From Inia geoffrensis (taxonomy: Eukaryota > Chordata > Mammalia > Artiodactyla > Iniidae): a DNA stretch of 64,000 bases. Positions 35,063-48,300 of the stretch are shown piece after piece. Below the pieces are notes generated by a model. It ran no database searches. It worked only from the letters and a program-made list of their open reading frames with translations, and was not told the origin of the DNA. How positions within the stretch are numbered: the first letter of the stretch is position 1; each line of letters starts with the position of its first letter. The stretch covers positions 13,982,597 to 14,046,596 of the forward strand of contig CM070909.1 of NCBI GenBank assembly GCA_036417435.1. The letters are read 5' to 3'. Made by a program: the position numbers and the translations under genes.

Positions 35063-38000
35063 AGACTTCCAGACTTCTAGCATGAAGAAAATACCTGTCC
35101 GCAGAACATCGGTTTGTTCAGAATATTCTACATACGTAGGAATTTGTTCCACGATGTACAGAGTGCCTTTATCAAGGCTGTGGTTCAGATTCACCTTCTT
35201 CAGGTCCAGGACCATGTACTGATTGTTATATGTGCCTGAAATATCGGGAGACACGAAGACAGGGCATGGGTATGGCGTTACTGGTTAACGCCAGATCTAA
35301 ACGTACGTACATGCCTAAAAGTTATTCTGCAGGGCCACTTACCAGAGTTGTATTTTGAAAACACCTCTGCCCACTGCTTGCCTCCGTTTGCCATCATATT
35401 GGCCACCCGGACTCTTTGCCAGGCCAGGAGAGACTGGGGTACCACGTGCTGCAGTAGGGTTTTATTATACACGCTGTTTGTGGTCTGCAGCAATACCAAA
35501 CCACTGCCGAGAAGGTAAAAGTCATCCAGAGACTCCAAAAACCCTACAGGAAACACGAATATACAAATCAGCATAGCACATGTGCAAAATATTGAGCCAT
35601 CAGTGTTAGCACAGAGCTTTGTGTACACAGTGCATTTTGCAGTGTCCGTTATTATTATCCTCTCCCAGCTTTGGTTCCCCTCTGTGGCAGTTACTCAACT
35701 GCCGTTTCTAAAGGTGCCAGTGGACCTCCATCCCTGGATCTGCCACTGAAAAATTTTGACTTTATGATTTGGGATGACAAGAATACAGTAACTCGGGACT
35801 ATTCCAAGCTTCCAAAATGACGAACAGAGTAGATCCTCACTTGCTAGGATTTTCCAGGAGAACTTTAAATTAGGGGGAGATATTAGCAGGATTCATTGTT
35901 GGATAGTAAGAATACGGATGCCTTCTTTCTTTCTCCTTTTCTGTATTTTCCAAATTTTATGTAATGAGTCTACATAATTTTTTTAAGTAGAAAACGTATC
36001 TACATTTATAAAAGTGAACATGGTTTTGACACACTCTGGGTCAATGTGTTTTACAAATGTTGGAAAATCAGCGGAGCCACAAGTCTTCTTTTTAAATAAA
36101 TTTATTTGTTTGTTTTTATTTTTGGCTGTGTCGGGTCGTCGTTGCTGCACGCGGGCTTTCTCTAGTTGCGGCGAGCGGGGGCTACTCTTCGTTGCGGTGC
36201 GTGGGCTTCTCATTGCCGTGGCTTCTCTTGTTGCGGAGCACGGGCTCTAGGCACGCGGGCTCAGTAGTTGTGGCTCGTGGGCTCAGTAGTTGTGGCTTGT
36301 GGGCTCTAGAGTGCAGGCTCAGTAATTGTGGTGCACGGGCTTAGTTGCTCCACAGCACGTGGGATCTTCCCAGACCAGGGCTTGAACCTGTGTCCCCTGC
36401 ATTGCCAGGCGGATTCTTAACCACTGTGCCACCAGGGAAGCCCACAAGTCTTTTTTAAAGGCCTATTTTGTGATTTATTTTGTGATGAGTGTGGTAGAGA
36501 TCAAGGAATATCAGACACAGCTGTTAACTACGAGAGAGGCTATATTATCAGTAACTAACAGTGATGGACAAACTGGCGGTGCTACATTAAGGTCAGAGAA
36601 GAGCCCAGGGAGAGTTAAAAGGAACCAGGGTGGTGAGCTCCTCCAGGGCTTCGCAAACTCCCACCATTTTTATACTACTTTATTATTTTTGCCATGTCTG
36701 ATTACTACTTGTATTATGCTTTACTTAATATTTTTCCTTACATGAGCCCTCTTTTTAAACTTAAAATACTTAGCCTTATCACATAAAATAATATCCAAGG
36801 AACCATGGGTCTAATGTTTTTGGGTTTTTTCCCCCCAAAACCAGTACATTTAAGCAAATACATTTCTATTAACATGCAAGAAAATACATTTTCAGGAAGT
36901 CCCTAATGTCACCTCACTAGAACTATGCATGTCATGCACTGAGCAACACCAGTGATGCTCCGAGAGGAGAGGTGATGGGATCTATCCAGGATCACAGAGC
37001 CAGCTCCTGGCAGACCTGGGCCTGGAATGTAGGTCCTTGATCCAGTCCAGGGCTCTTCCGCTAAGTCTGAACACCTATGCTCAGCCTCCATGGCGCTCCC
37101 TCTTCTGGCTTAACGAAGGCTGGAAGAGGAGAGCTTTGTGGAGGAAGTGGATCTGAGTCTTGAAGCTTGTGTAAGTGCTGACCAGGTAGAGAGCAGTGAG
37201 CATCACAGGTGGGGACAATACTGTGAGTGAAGGTGCACAGCAGTAGATGTAGCTCAGGAGAGTGCGCGTTCTGGGAAGCGGGGCAAAGACAGTCATTCAT
37301 TCATTCACTCAACAAACAAGCTCTTGTGCATTTACTCTAGGCCTGACAGGGATAGGTGGGGTGGGGTAAACTAACGGGATCGCCTAAGACTTCAGAGCGT
37401 CTATGCTGGGAGTCAGAAGGCCGGCATTTTAGTTCCATGCATCGCCACCAACAAATTGATCACTTCTCCTCTTGCCTCTCTGTTCCTTATTCCTTTCCTC
37501 TGATAACCTGGGACTATGTGATGTCATTCACCTCCAATTTGGAATTTTAATTCCTGGAAATTTCTGAGTAGGAAAGTTACATGATGAGAGCAGTGTACAA
37601 CTAACTCACAATGAGCCTCCATGAGGCTGTCATTAGCCAATGCGGAGATGTGCATAAATGACAGAAGGATGCACACCTCAGGTGGTGCAAAGCTTGATGA
37701 GGGGATGGCAGCCTTGAATGAAATTTTAATGGGCAACCCCTCTGGGAAGACACAGCCTAGACATAGGAGGCGTGATTGACAAGCAAAGTATGAGATGAAT
37801 TTCAATGACTGTTGTTTTTTTTTTTTTTAATTTTAATTTATTTATTTAGACTGCGTTGGGTTTCACTGCTGCGCGCGGGCTTCCTCTAATTGCGGTGAGC
37901 AGGGGCTACTCTTCATTGCGGTGCCCAGGCTTCTCACTGCAGTGGCTTCTCTTGTTGGGGCGCAAGGGCTCTAGGCGCCAGGGCTTCAGTACTTGTGGCT

Positions 38001-39805
38001 CGCGGGCTCTAGAGTGCGGGCTCAGTAGTTGCGGTGCACAGGCTTGGTTGCTCCGTGGCATGTGGGATCTTCCCGGACCAGGGCTCGAACCCGTGTCCCC
38101 TGCATTGGCAGGTGGATTCTTAACCACTGCGCCACCAGGGAAGTCCCTCAATGACTGTTCATTCAGCTCTTGGGCTGAGGTTGTTCTGCAGCGTTTGAAC
38201 TGTACAGCCATACTTGGCAGCCTTGAGCAAACTCTGGTAACAAATCTCCACAGGAGAGAACTCTGTATTTCTGGCATGATAAACTTGCTAATTCACTCCT
38301 TATTGTAGCAGTCTCTATGGACACAAGACGGCAGGCGTTCTTTCATATGTGTGAGTGACTAATACTAACATGAAAGGAATAGTCTTTCATTCAAGAGCAA
38401 GACTGTTTGTTGAAGACAAAAAAAAAATGTAGGCCACCCAGAGTTCTGGAACAAAGAAGATAAATTGTCTTACAGAAAACTTTAGTCAAGGAGTTTAATT
38501 CTATAGTTTAGAGTTTAAGATTAAAAAAAGGAAAAGGCCCAGAGAGGGGACAAAGTCCTGAAACAGTGCATTATAAGAGAAACAAATGTTCCTTGACTAT
38601 GTAAAGTTGTATTCCTGCTCTTATCTGTCACTAGTAGCTTTGGAAGGCACACTATTTTAGATCAGGGTAAAGTGAAACACTTCAGTATGAAAGCCAGCCA
38701 GCAAATAACATTTCATAGTAAGCTTCTTGCTAAATTTAATCAAGAAATAAGAGAACCCTTACAGTTAATAAAGCATCTTTCAGGACTTAAAAAATATGTA
38801 ACCACTTGAGTTGTAAACATTAACAATGACCACTTTCCTCTGATTCCATTTAGACCTGTTGCTTAGTAAAACACAGAAAAGTTGACTCTTATTATCCTAT
38901 CAAATGTATTTACAATGTGCCCATTTGGAAGAGTGACATCAACATCATGGGGGGTGTGAGACACTCCCTTTGTCTCTCCCCTTCAATCTACGACCAGTAA
39001 AACCAGTAAAACTTCCATAACTCAACAAAGGTTCCTCGGCCCAACACAGCGGCATGCTGGAGAGTTCCACACATCTGCCACCTAAGGGTGCGTGGACTGG
39101 AACACATAAAGTAGGTGGAACCAGAGGGACGGTGAAGGCAGGGCCTGCCATCTCCGAGCCCCAGGTGGCATTGTCAGCAACACCGGCAGCAGCATGGAGC
39201 CAACAACCCTGGAGACAGAAATAGTGACAAGGAGGGCACCAGGCAACACCTCTGACACAGACAGTGGAGGGTGGAAAGTGCCAGCTCTCAAAAATAACCA
39301 GAGGCAGCGCGGGTAAGAGAAACCAAAAACTTGTGCTACAGCGCCACCTACTGGAAAACAAAAGAAAGGCATCTAATTACTAACCTATTGAATAGCTACA
39401 ATCAAGTGAGGAGAAAAAAAAAAAAATTTTTTTTTTACCTAAAGAAGAAACATGTTCACCACTTCAAATGCACTGGCAGAGGAGCCCTCATCAAGCCCCT
39501 TGAAGAACCATGGTTAACACAGTACCACAAAAAGAAAATGACAGTCCTCCAGAAACCAAATTTAAAGTCATGGAATGTTGTGATCTGATAGAGAATTCAA
39601 AATAGCTGTCATGAAGGGCTTCCCTGGTGGCGCAGTGGTTGAGAGTCCGCCTGCCGATGCAGGGGATACGGGTTCGTGCCCCGGTCTGGGAAGATCCCAC
39701 ATGCCGCGGAGCGGCTGGGCCCGTGAGCCATGGCCGCTGAGCCTGCGCGTCCGGAGCCTGTGCTCCGCAACGGGAGAGGCCACAACAGTGAGAGGCCCGC
39801 ATACC

Positions 39806-39846
<41 letters not shown>

Positions 39847-42344
39847 GCTGTCATGAAGATACTCAACCAGCTACAAGAAAACTTTGAAAGACAGTTCAAT
39901 GACCTCAGGAATGAAATGAATGAACAGAAGGAATACTTGACCAAAGAGACTGAAATTCAAAAAAACCACCAAATAGGAATTCTGGAGCTGAAGAACTCAA
40001 TAAATGAGATGCAGGATGCATTAGAAAGCACTGGAAACAGAGCAGACCCATGGAAGAGAGAATTAGTAAGCTTAAAGATTGAAATCTAGAAATGATACAG
40101 GGAGAAGAGGAGAGTGAATTAAGATCTAAAAAATAAAGAAATCCTATAGAACCATCTGACTCTTTTAGGAAGGGCATCATTAGGGTAATGGGCATCCCAG
40201 AAGGAAAAGGGAGAGTGAAGAGTGCAGAGAGTTTATTTAAAGAAATAATAGCTGAGGACTTCCCAAACCTGGGGAGGGAACTGGATGGACAAGTCCACAA
40301 AGCCAAGAGAACTTCTAATTACCTCAATACAAAAAAACCTTCTTCAAGACACAGTATATTAAAACTGTCAAAAGTCAATGACAAAGAAAGAATGTTCTAA
40401 AGGCAGCCAGGGAAAAAAGGATGGTAACCTACAAAGGAATCCCCATCAGTCTATCAGCAGACTTCTCAGCAGAAACTCTGCAGGCCAGGAGAGAGTGGAA
40501 TGACATACTCAAAATACTGAAAGATAAAAACCATCACCCAAGAATACTCTATTTAGCAAAGTTATCCTTCAGATATGAAGGAGAAATAAAGACGTTCCCA
40601 GATGAACAAAAGCTGACTGAGCTCATCAACATCAGATGTGCCTTAAAAGAAATGCTGAAAGAAGCTCTTCTACCTAAAATGAAAAGGGAAAAGTACAGTA
40701 CACAAAACTTTGAGTAAAATGGTAAATGGACAGACAGAATAAAAAAACTGCAACTTATTCTATATCAGAATAGGTTGTTAAAAACTTAATTACGGCATAA
40801 AGATTAAAAAGGGAAAAAAGCAGTAAAAATAACTCTAGCTACTTTAATTTAGTAACAAACAACACAAAAAGGAATAATTTAAGACAACAAAAATGTAAAA
40901 AGGGAAGAAGAAAAGGAGGAAAACCATGTAGGCAAATGAAGATGAGATACTATCAGCAGAAAAAGAACAATTTTATCCATGATAGGTTTCATATAAATCT
41001 CATGGTAACCACAAAACATAAATCTAGAGCAGAGAGAGGAAACATAAAAACCAAGAGGAAATTGGGAAACACATCATAGAAAACCACCATACTAAAATGG
41101 CAGACAGAAACACAAGGAAAAAGGAACAATGGAGGGAAGCAGCCGCATAGCACAGGGAGATCAGCTCAGGGCTTTGTGACCACCTAGAGGGGTGGGATAG
41201 GGAGGGTGGGAGGGAGACGCAAGAGGGAGGAGATATGGGGATATATGTATATGTATAGCTGATTCACTTTGTTATACAGCAGAAACTAACACACCATTGT
41301 AAAGCAATTATACTCCAATAAAGATGTTAAAAAAAAAAAAAGGAACAATGCAGATACAGAGAGACCAGAAAATAAAAGATAAAATGGCAGTTCTAAGTCC
41401 TCATCTATCAACAGTCACCTTAAATGTGAATGGATTGTCAAAAGACACAGAATAACTGGATGGATTAGAAAATAAGACCCAACTATATGCTGCCTCCAGG
41501 AGACATATCTCAGCTTTAAAGAGAAACATAGGCTCAAAGTGAAGAAATGGAAGTTGATATTCCAAGCAAATGACAGCCAAAAGAAAGAGGGTGTAGCCAT
41601 TCTCACATGGGAAAAAATAGACTTCAAGGCAAAAATGGTAGCAAGAGACAAAGAATGACATTAAGTAATGGTAAAGGGGACAATTCGTCAAGAAGACATA
41701 ACAGTTATTAATATATATTGACCTAACATAGAAGCACCAAAATATATAAAGCAATTATTAACATACCTAAAGGGAGACAACAAAATAATAGTAGGTGATT
41801 TTAATACCCCACTTACATCAGTGAATAGATCATCTAGACAGAAAGTCAACAAGGACACAGCAGTCTTAAGTGAACCTTAGACCAGACTGATTTGGTAGAG
41901 ACATACATAAAACATTCTATCCAAATGCAGCCGAATACACATTATTCTCAAGTGCACATGGAACATTCTCAGGGATAGACCATCTGTTGGGATACAAAAC
42001 AAGTCTCAATAAATTTAGGAAGATTAAAATCATATCAAGCATCTTTTCCAATCAAAATGGTGTGAAACTAGAGATCAACTACAAGAAGAAAGCCAGAAAT
42101 ATCACAGATATGTGGCAACTAGGCAACATGTTACTGAACAATTACTGGGTCAACAAAGATATAAAAGGAGAAATTAAAAAAAAATTAGACACAAATGAAA
42201 ATGGAAATATGGCTTACCAAAATCTATGGGATGAAGCAAAAGCAGTATCAAGAGGGAAGATTCTAGTAATACTGCAAATGGCAATATTTCTTTTTTATGG
42301 CTGAGTAACAGTCCATCATATATGTGTGCGTGTGTGTGTGTATG

Positions 42345-42375
<31 letters not shown>

Positions 42376-45300
42376 ATATATATGTATATATATATATCCC
42401 ACATCTTCTTTATCCATTTATCTGTTTATGGACACTTAGGTTGCTTCCATATCTTGACAATTTTAAATAATGCTGCTATGAACATTGGAGTGCATGTATA
42501 TTTTCAAGTTAGTGTTTTTGGTTTTTTTTGATATATACCCAGGAATGGAATTGCTGGGTCATATAGTAGTTCTATCTCTAAGTTTTTAAGAAACCTCCAT
42601 ACTGTTTTCCACAGTGGCTGCACCAATTACATTCCCACCAACAATGTACAAGGGTTCCCTTTCTCCACATCCTCACCAACATTTGTCATTTGTGTTCTTT
42701 TTGATGATGCCATTCTGACAGGTGTGAGGTAATATCTCATTGTGGTTTTAACTGCGTTTCTCTGATGATTGATGATTTTGAGCATCTTTTCATCTGCCTG
42801 TTGGCCATCTGTATGTCTTGTTGGAAAAACATCTATTCAAGTCTTCTGCCCATTTTTAATCAAGTTGGGTTTTTTTTTTAATGTTGAGTTATATGAGCTG
42901 TTTATATATTTTGGATATTAACTCCTTATCAGTCATATCATTTGCAAATATTTTCTCCCATTCAGCAGGCTGTCTTTTTGTTTTGTCAGTGGTTTCCTTG
43001 GCTGTGCAAAAGTTTAATTCGGTTCCATTTGTTTATTTTTCCTTTTGTTTCCCTTCCCTGAGGAGACAGATCCAAAAAATATTGCTACAATTTATGTCAA
43101 AGAGTGTCCTGCCTATGTTTTTTTCTAGTACTTTTATGGTTTCCAGTCTTACATTTAGGTCTTTAATCCATTTTGAGTTTATTTTTCTATATGGTGTTAG
43201 AGAATGTTCTAATTTCATTCTTTTGCATGTAGCTGTCAAGTTTTTCCAGCACCACTTATTAAAGAGACTGTCTTTTCTCCATTGTATATTCTTGCCTCCT
43301 TTGTTGTGGATTAACTGACCATAAGTGTGTGGGTTTATTTCTGGACTCTCTATTCTGTATCACTGATCCATGTATCTGTTTTTTTGTGTGCCAATACCAT
43401 ACTGTTTTGATAACTGCAGCTTTGTAGTATAGTCTGAAGTCAGGGCGCATGATTCCTCCAGCCCTGTTCTTCTTTCTCAAGATGATTTTGGCTATTCAGG
43501 GTCTTTTGTGTTTCCATACAAATTTTAAAATTATTTGTTCTGGTTCTGTGAAAAATACCTTTGGTATTTTGATAGGGATTACATTGAATCTGTAGATTGC
43601 CTTGGGTAGTATGGTCATTTCAATATTAATTCTTCCAATCCATGAACATGGTATATCTTTCCATGTGTTTGTGTGGTCTTCAATTTCTTTCATCAGTGTC
43701 ATAGTTTTCTGAGTACAGGTCTTTTTATCTCCTTAGATAGGTTTATTCCTAGGTATTTTATTCTTTTTGATGCTATTGTGCATGGAATTGTTCCCTTAAT
43801 TTCTCTTTCTGACAGTTTGTTATTAGTGTATAGAAATGCAACAGATTTCTGTATATGAATTTTGCATCCTGCAACTTTATCAAATTCACTGTTGAGCTCT
43901 AGTAGTTTTTTAGCAGCATCTTTAGAATTTTCTGTGTATAATATCATGCCATCTGCAAACAGTGACAATTTTACTTCTTCCTTTCCAATTTGTATTCCTT
44001 TTATTTCTTTTTCTTGTCTGATTGCTGTGGCTAGGACTTCCAATATTATGTTGAATAAAAGTGGTAAGAGTGGGCATCCTTGTCTTGTTCCTGATCTTAG
44101 AGGACATGCTTTCAGCTTTTCACCATTGAATATGAGGTTAGCTGTGGGTTTGTCACATATGGCCCTTATTATGTTGAGGTGTGTTCCCTCTGTGCCCACT
44201 TTCTGGAGGGTTTTTATCATAATGGATGTTGAATTTTGTCAAAAGCTTTTTCTGCATCCACTCTTGCCACTCTTATTTTTAATTTTAAAATTCTAATTTT
44301 AAAATGGGCAGAGAAGCTAAAAAGACATTTTTCCAAAGAAGACATACAGATGGCCAACAGGCACATACAAAGAAGTTCAACATCACTCTTATTAGGGAAA
44401 TGCAAATCAAGATCACAATGAGATATCACCTCATGCCTGTCAGATATCACCTCATGCCTGTCAGAATGGTTCTCTCCTTCCAGAGTGATGGAGAGAACGC
44501 GGAGAAAAGGGAACCCTCATACACTGTTGGTGGGAAGGTAAAGTGGTGCAGCCACATTGGAAAACAATATGGAAGTTCCTCAAAAAATTAAGAATAGAAC
44601 TAACATATGACCCAGCTATTCCACTTTTGGGTATTTATTGAAAGAATATGAAAACACTAATTGGAAAAAGATATATACGGCCCTATGCTCATTGTAGCAT
44701 TCTTTACAAATAGCTAACATATGGGGCTTCCCTGGTGGCACGGTGGTTGAGAGTCTGCCTCAACCAGGGGACGCGGGTTCGTGCCCCGGTCCGGGAGGAG
44801 CCCACACGCTGCAGAGCGGCTGGGCCCATGAGCCATGGCCGCTGGGCCTGCGCGTCCGGAGCCTGTGCTCTGCAACGGGAGAGGCCACAACAGTGAGAGG
44901 CCCGCATACCGCCAAAAAAAAAAAAAAAAAGCTAACATATGGAAACAACTTAAGTGCCCAGAGACACATGAATGGATAAAGAAGATGTGGGGGGGGGGTG
45001 TGTGTGTGTGTGTATGATGGAATACTACTAAGCCATAAAAAGATGAAATCTTACCATTTGTGACAGCATGGATGGACCTTGAATGTATTATGCTAAGTGA
45101 AGTAAGTCAGATGGAGAAAGACAAATATCATAAGATTTCACGCATATGTGGAATACAAAAATAAATAAACCAAACAAAAACAAACACATAGATACAGTGA
45201 ACAGAGCAGCAGTTACCAGAGGGGAAGGGTGGCAGGGGGATGGCAAAATGGATAAAGGGGGTCCACTGCATGGTGATGAATGGAAGCTCAATCTTTGGGA

Positions 45301-48300
45301 ATGAGCATGCTGTAGTATATACAGAAGTTGAAACATAATATGTAGGTACACAAAAAACTTACATAATGTTATAAACCATTAAAAAATAAAATAAAAAATT
45401 TAAAATGTGCTTATTTGCATATCACATGCATTAGCTGCTCCAAACCTCTGAAGACCACACACATTCCTTCCTTCCAAAAGAGTAGATTCAGTGTTGACAA
45501 AGGACATAAATGACATACAACTCAGGGTCAGGAGTGTGGATCATGATTGTAAAAATAGCTGTGCTGCATTTCCTCACCCCTCCCTCTATCCATACTCAGC
45601 AACGGGACTTTGCAACATCTCCCAGAAAGAGGCATTGTCTGTTTCCCCATCTCTTAAATCTGAGCTGGATCCGGACTCGCTTCGGCTAGCAAAATGCGCC
45701 AGTTCTGAGTCTAGGCCTCAGGACACCTTGCATGCTTCTTCTCACCTCTTGTAACCCTGTTACAGCAGTGTAAACCAGCCCAGTCTAATTTAGTCTCTGG
45801 GATGGGAGACCACATGCAGGAGGGCCAGCCTCTAGCTGGCCAGTCCCCCAAAGTGCTACAGGGTACATCCAAGGTCGGCAGAGCTGCACACCCAACCCCA
45901 GCCAACCTCAGACACATGATGTGCCCAGCGGAGACACCAGAAAGAACCATTTAACTGACGTGTGGACTCAAAAGCAGTAATAATCACGTCTCCAGCACAA
46001 AATTTGGAGGTTCAGCAGTAGCTAATAATAGTCATCCAATTATACAACATATTTTGTTTTGAAATGTCTTACTGCCATTTGATTTTTTTAAAAATTTTAT
46101 TTTAGTTTAGTTTGATTCTTTTCTCTCTCTCTTTTTTGAAAAAATTATTTATTTATTTATTTATTTCTGGCTGTGCTGGGTCCTCACTGCTGCCCGCGGG
46201 CTTTCTCCAGTTGCAGAGAGCGGGAGCTACTCTTCGTTGAGGTGCGCGGTCTTCTCACTGCGTCGGCTTCTCTTGTTGCGGAGCACAGGCTCTAGGTGCG
46301 CGGGCTCAGTAGTTGTGGCATGCAGGCTCCGTAGTTGTGGCTCATGGGCTCTAGAGCACTGGCTCAGTAGTTGTGGCGCACAGGCTTAGTCGCTCCACGG
46401 CATGTGAGATCTTCCCGGACCAGGGCTCGAACCCGTGTCCCCTGCATTGGCAGGCGGATTCTTAACCACTGTGCCACCCGGGAAGCCCTGCCATTTGATT
46501 TTTAACACAGATGGATGTGACACTTCGGGAACTCTTTTCTTTCTTTTTTTTTAAAAAGAGAAAAAGCAAAATAACATCTTGGCGCCATACTCAGCCTTTC
46601 TGCTCAGCTTTTTCCCACAGCTGAAGAGGAACTGTATCACTGCTCAGACCTGTGAAAAGCACCCACCTATGCTGGGCTCTCTGATTTCTCTAAGCCAGTC
46701 TGACAGTCAATACATTTTTATTAAACACTTACTGTATCTCAAGCGCTGTGCAATGGGTCTCAGCCCAGAGACTGTATCAGAATTCCCTCAGGAGCGTCTA
46801 TATATGCCCAGACTGCCCTCTCTGCCCACCTCTGCTCCCCTGAGTCTCCACCAGAACTCCTATGTGAGGTTACCGTCTACAGCTGGAAAGTCTTCCGCTT
46901 CCTGCCTAGGAAAAGGCAGCCTGTGCTCTCCTTGTTATCCCGGGACATGAAATCCTCCGGCCTTTATTCTGTCTATTCTGCAATGGACTCAGTCTTCCTA
47001 ACCTTCCAGAATGGCATTCATTTACTTCTCTCCCTGCCAAGATCCTAACTGGAACCAACCAATTTCCCTTCACTTTCCAGTAATTATTCTTCTACCAAGT
47101 ACGTATTTTTTTTTAGCGCGTTTCTGCTTAATCCTGCAATAGGAAGGTGTTCAATGAAGGATTCATACTATTAGATATTCAAGCACATGAAGCCATACTC
47201 TGGAGTTTGAATATCCTGCAGTGGTCCAAATAAAATAATTAGTATAATTCTAAGATAATAATAACCTCTTAAAGATTAGAGAAAGTAATTATGAAGAGGT
47301 GGCTTATATTTAACCAATATTCTGTTATTATCCACATAAAATTGTTTTTCTTCAATAATAAGTTATTTATTTTAGGTTATATTATTTGCTTGTTTACTGT
47401 TTCCTTTTCCATCTATCCCATAGCATGTAAGTTCCACCAGGGCAGGAACTTTTTCTGTCTTGTTCACTCTAGTACCAGAAAAGGATTCGACACATAGTAG
47501 GTGCTCAATAAATAACTGTTAAATCCAAGGAAGAAAGAGAAGATGGTGGTCACTAACATTTACTGTGTACCTACAACACAGCAGAAACCTTGCTTTAGAA
47601 GGATGGATACTATCATTTGATCTTCACAAAAAGAGCACTTAGATGAGCTAATTTTAAAAATATTTAGCTATTTAAAGCTAATAAACAGCATTGTCAGGAA
47701 TAAGTTTAGGACTGAACCTCAACACATGCCTTTTCCACTACAACATACGCCTGACAGATGTGAGGGAAACAGATAGGTAGTCATTGCAAACCGTGACAAC
47801 ACTTACACACAATAGAGCAAATGCATTCAAAGCAATTGGGAAGAGAGCGAATCATGGGGGGCTGCATGTTTAGACAGGGTGGAGTTGGGGAAGATCACCT
47901 TATGACCAGTCAGTCAAGAAAAGTGTGGAAAATAAGGTGGGATTTCTGGAAAGATAGAAGGGAGGAAGCTTCCTTAGCTAGGTGGGGTAAGATGTGCAAG
48001 ACAGCTGTGGCCTGGCAGAAGTCGTCGGTATCCTGGGATGGGGCCAAAGAGAATACAAAACAAAAGAAAGGTATTGATACTTAGAAAAGCAGAAATGAAG
48101 TGCTACAAAATCTGTCTATGGTCCTTTGGAATGGGTGCCCTAGTTCTACTTTTATTTCTTCTCCTCCTTTGGTTCTACTTTTTAAAGGCAGAAGATATGA
48201 ATCTTGGCATGTGTTAAATCACAGATTGCTTGTATATATTTCAGCCTTATGATCAAAGGATCTAAGATAAAAGAGGAAACATGAAATTAACAAAAGTAAT

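Larger units (their letters stand above)
30765..35094 (-). other. PLBD1: PLBD1 intron (4.3 kb)
   Basis: Contains a GGAAGGGAGG-rich purine tract just above the 30764 acceptor (30773-30830), MIR (31630-31835), a T run at 32110-32127, an L1 ORF2 fragment (32902-33690), an antisense MIR (34405-34510) and the CA run at 35015-35062. 33900-34080 may be an old L2 or MIR in antisense (CATTTATTTAACAAATATTC). Nothing else recognised. Confidence 0.6.
38938..42263 (+). mobile_element. L1 5' half: 5' UTR, ORF1 and start of ORF2, decayed
   Basis: 38938-39500 looks like an L1 5' UTR (GTGCTACAGCGCCACCTACT, GGAAAACAAAAG). ORF1 follows in broken frames: the coiled-coil region around [20 protein letters not shown] (39866-39930) and the C-terminal domain around [20 protein letters not shown] (40454-40513). 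ORF2 begins at ATG 41384 and hits a stop after 22 codons; endonuclease-domain sequence ([13 protein letters not shown]) continues to 42263. It is split by a SINE (39617-39840) and a nested L1 tail (41132-41336). Not functional. Confidence 0.88.

Noticed and set aside
37856..38308. 150-codon open frame
   Set aside because: It lies mostly inside a CHR-1-like SINE (37814-38147) and has no independent coding signal.
38945..39361. 138-codon - strand open frame
   Set aside because: It is antisense to what looks like an L1 5' UTR, a GC-richer region that stays open by chance.
43699..44220. 173-codon frame as a working reverse transcriptase
   Set aside because: L1-derived, truncated, with the catalytic FADD altered to FADG and neighbouring frames broken.
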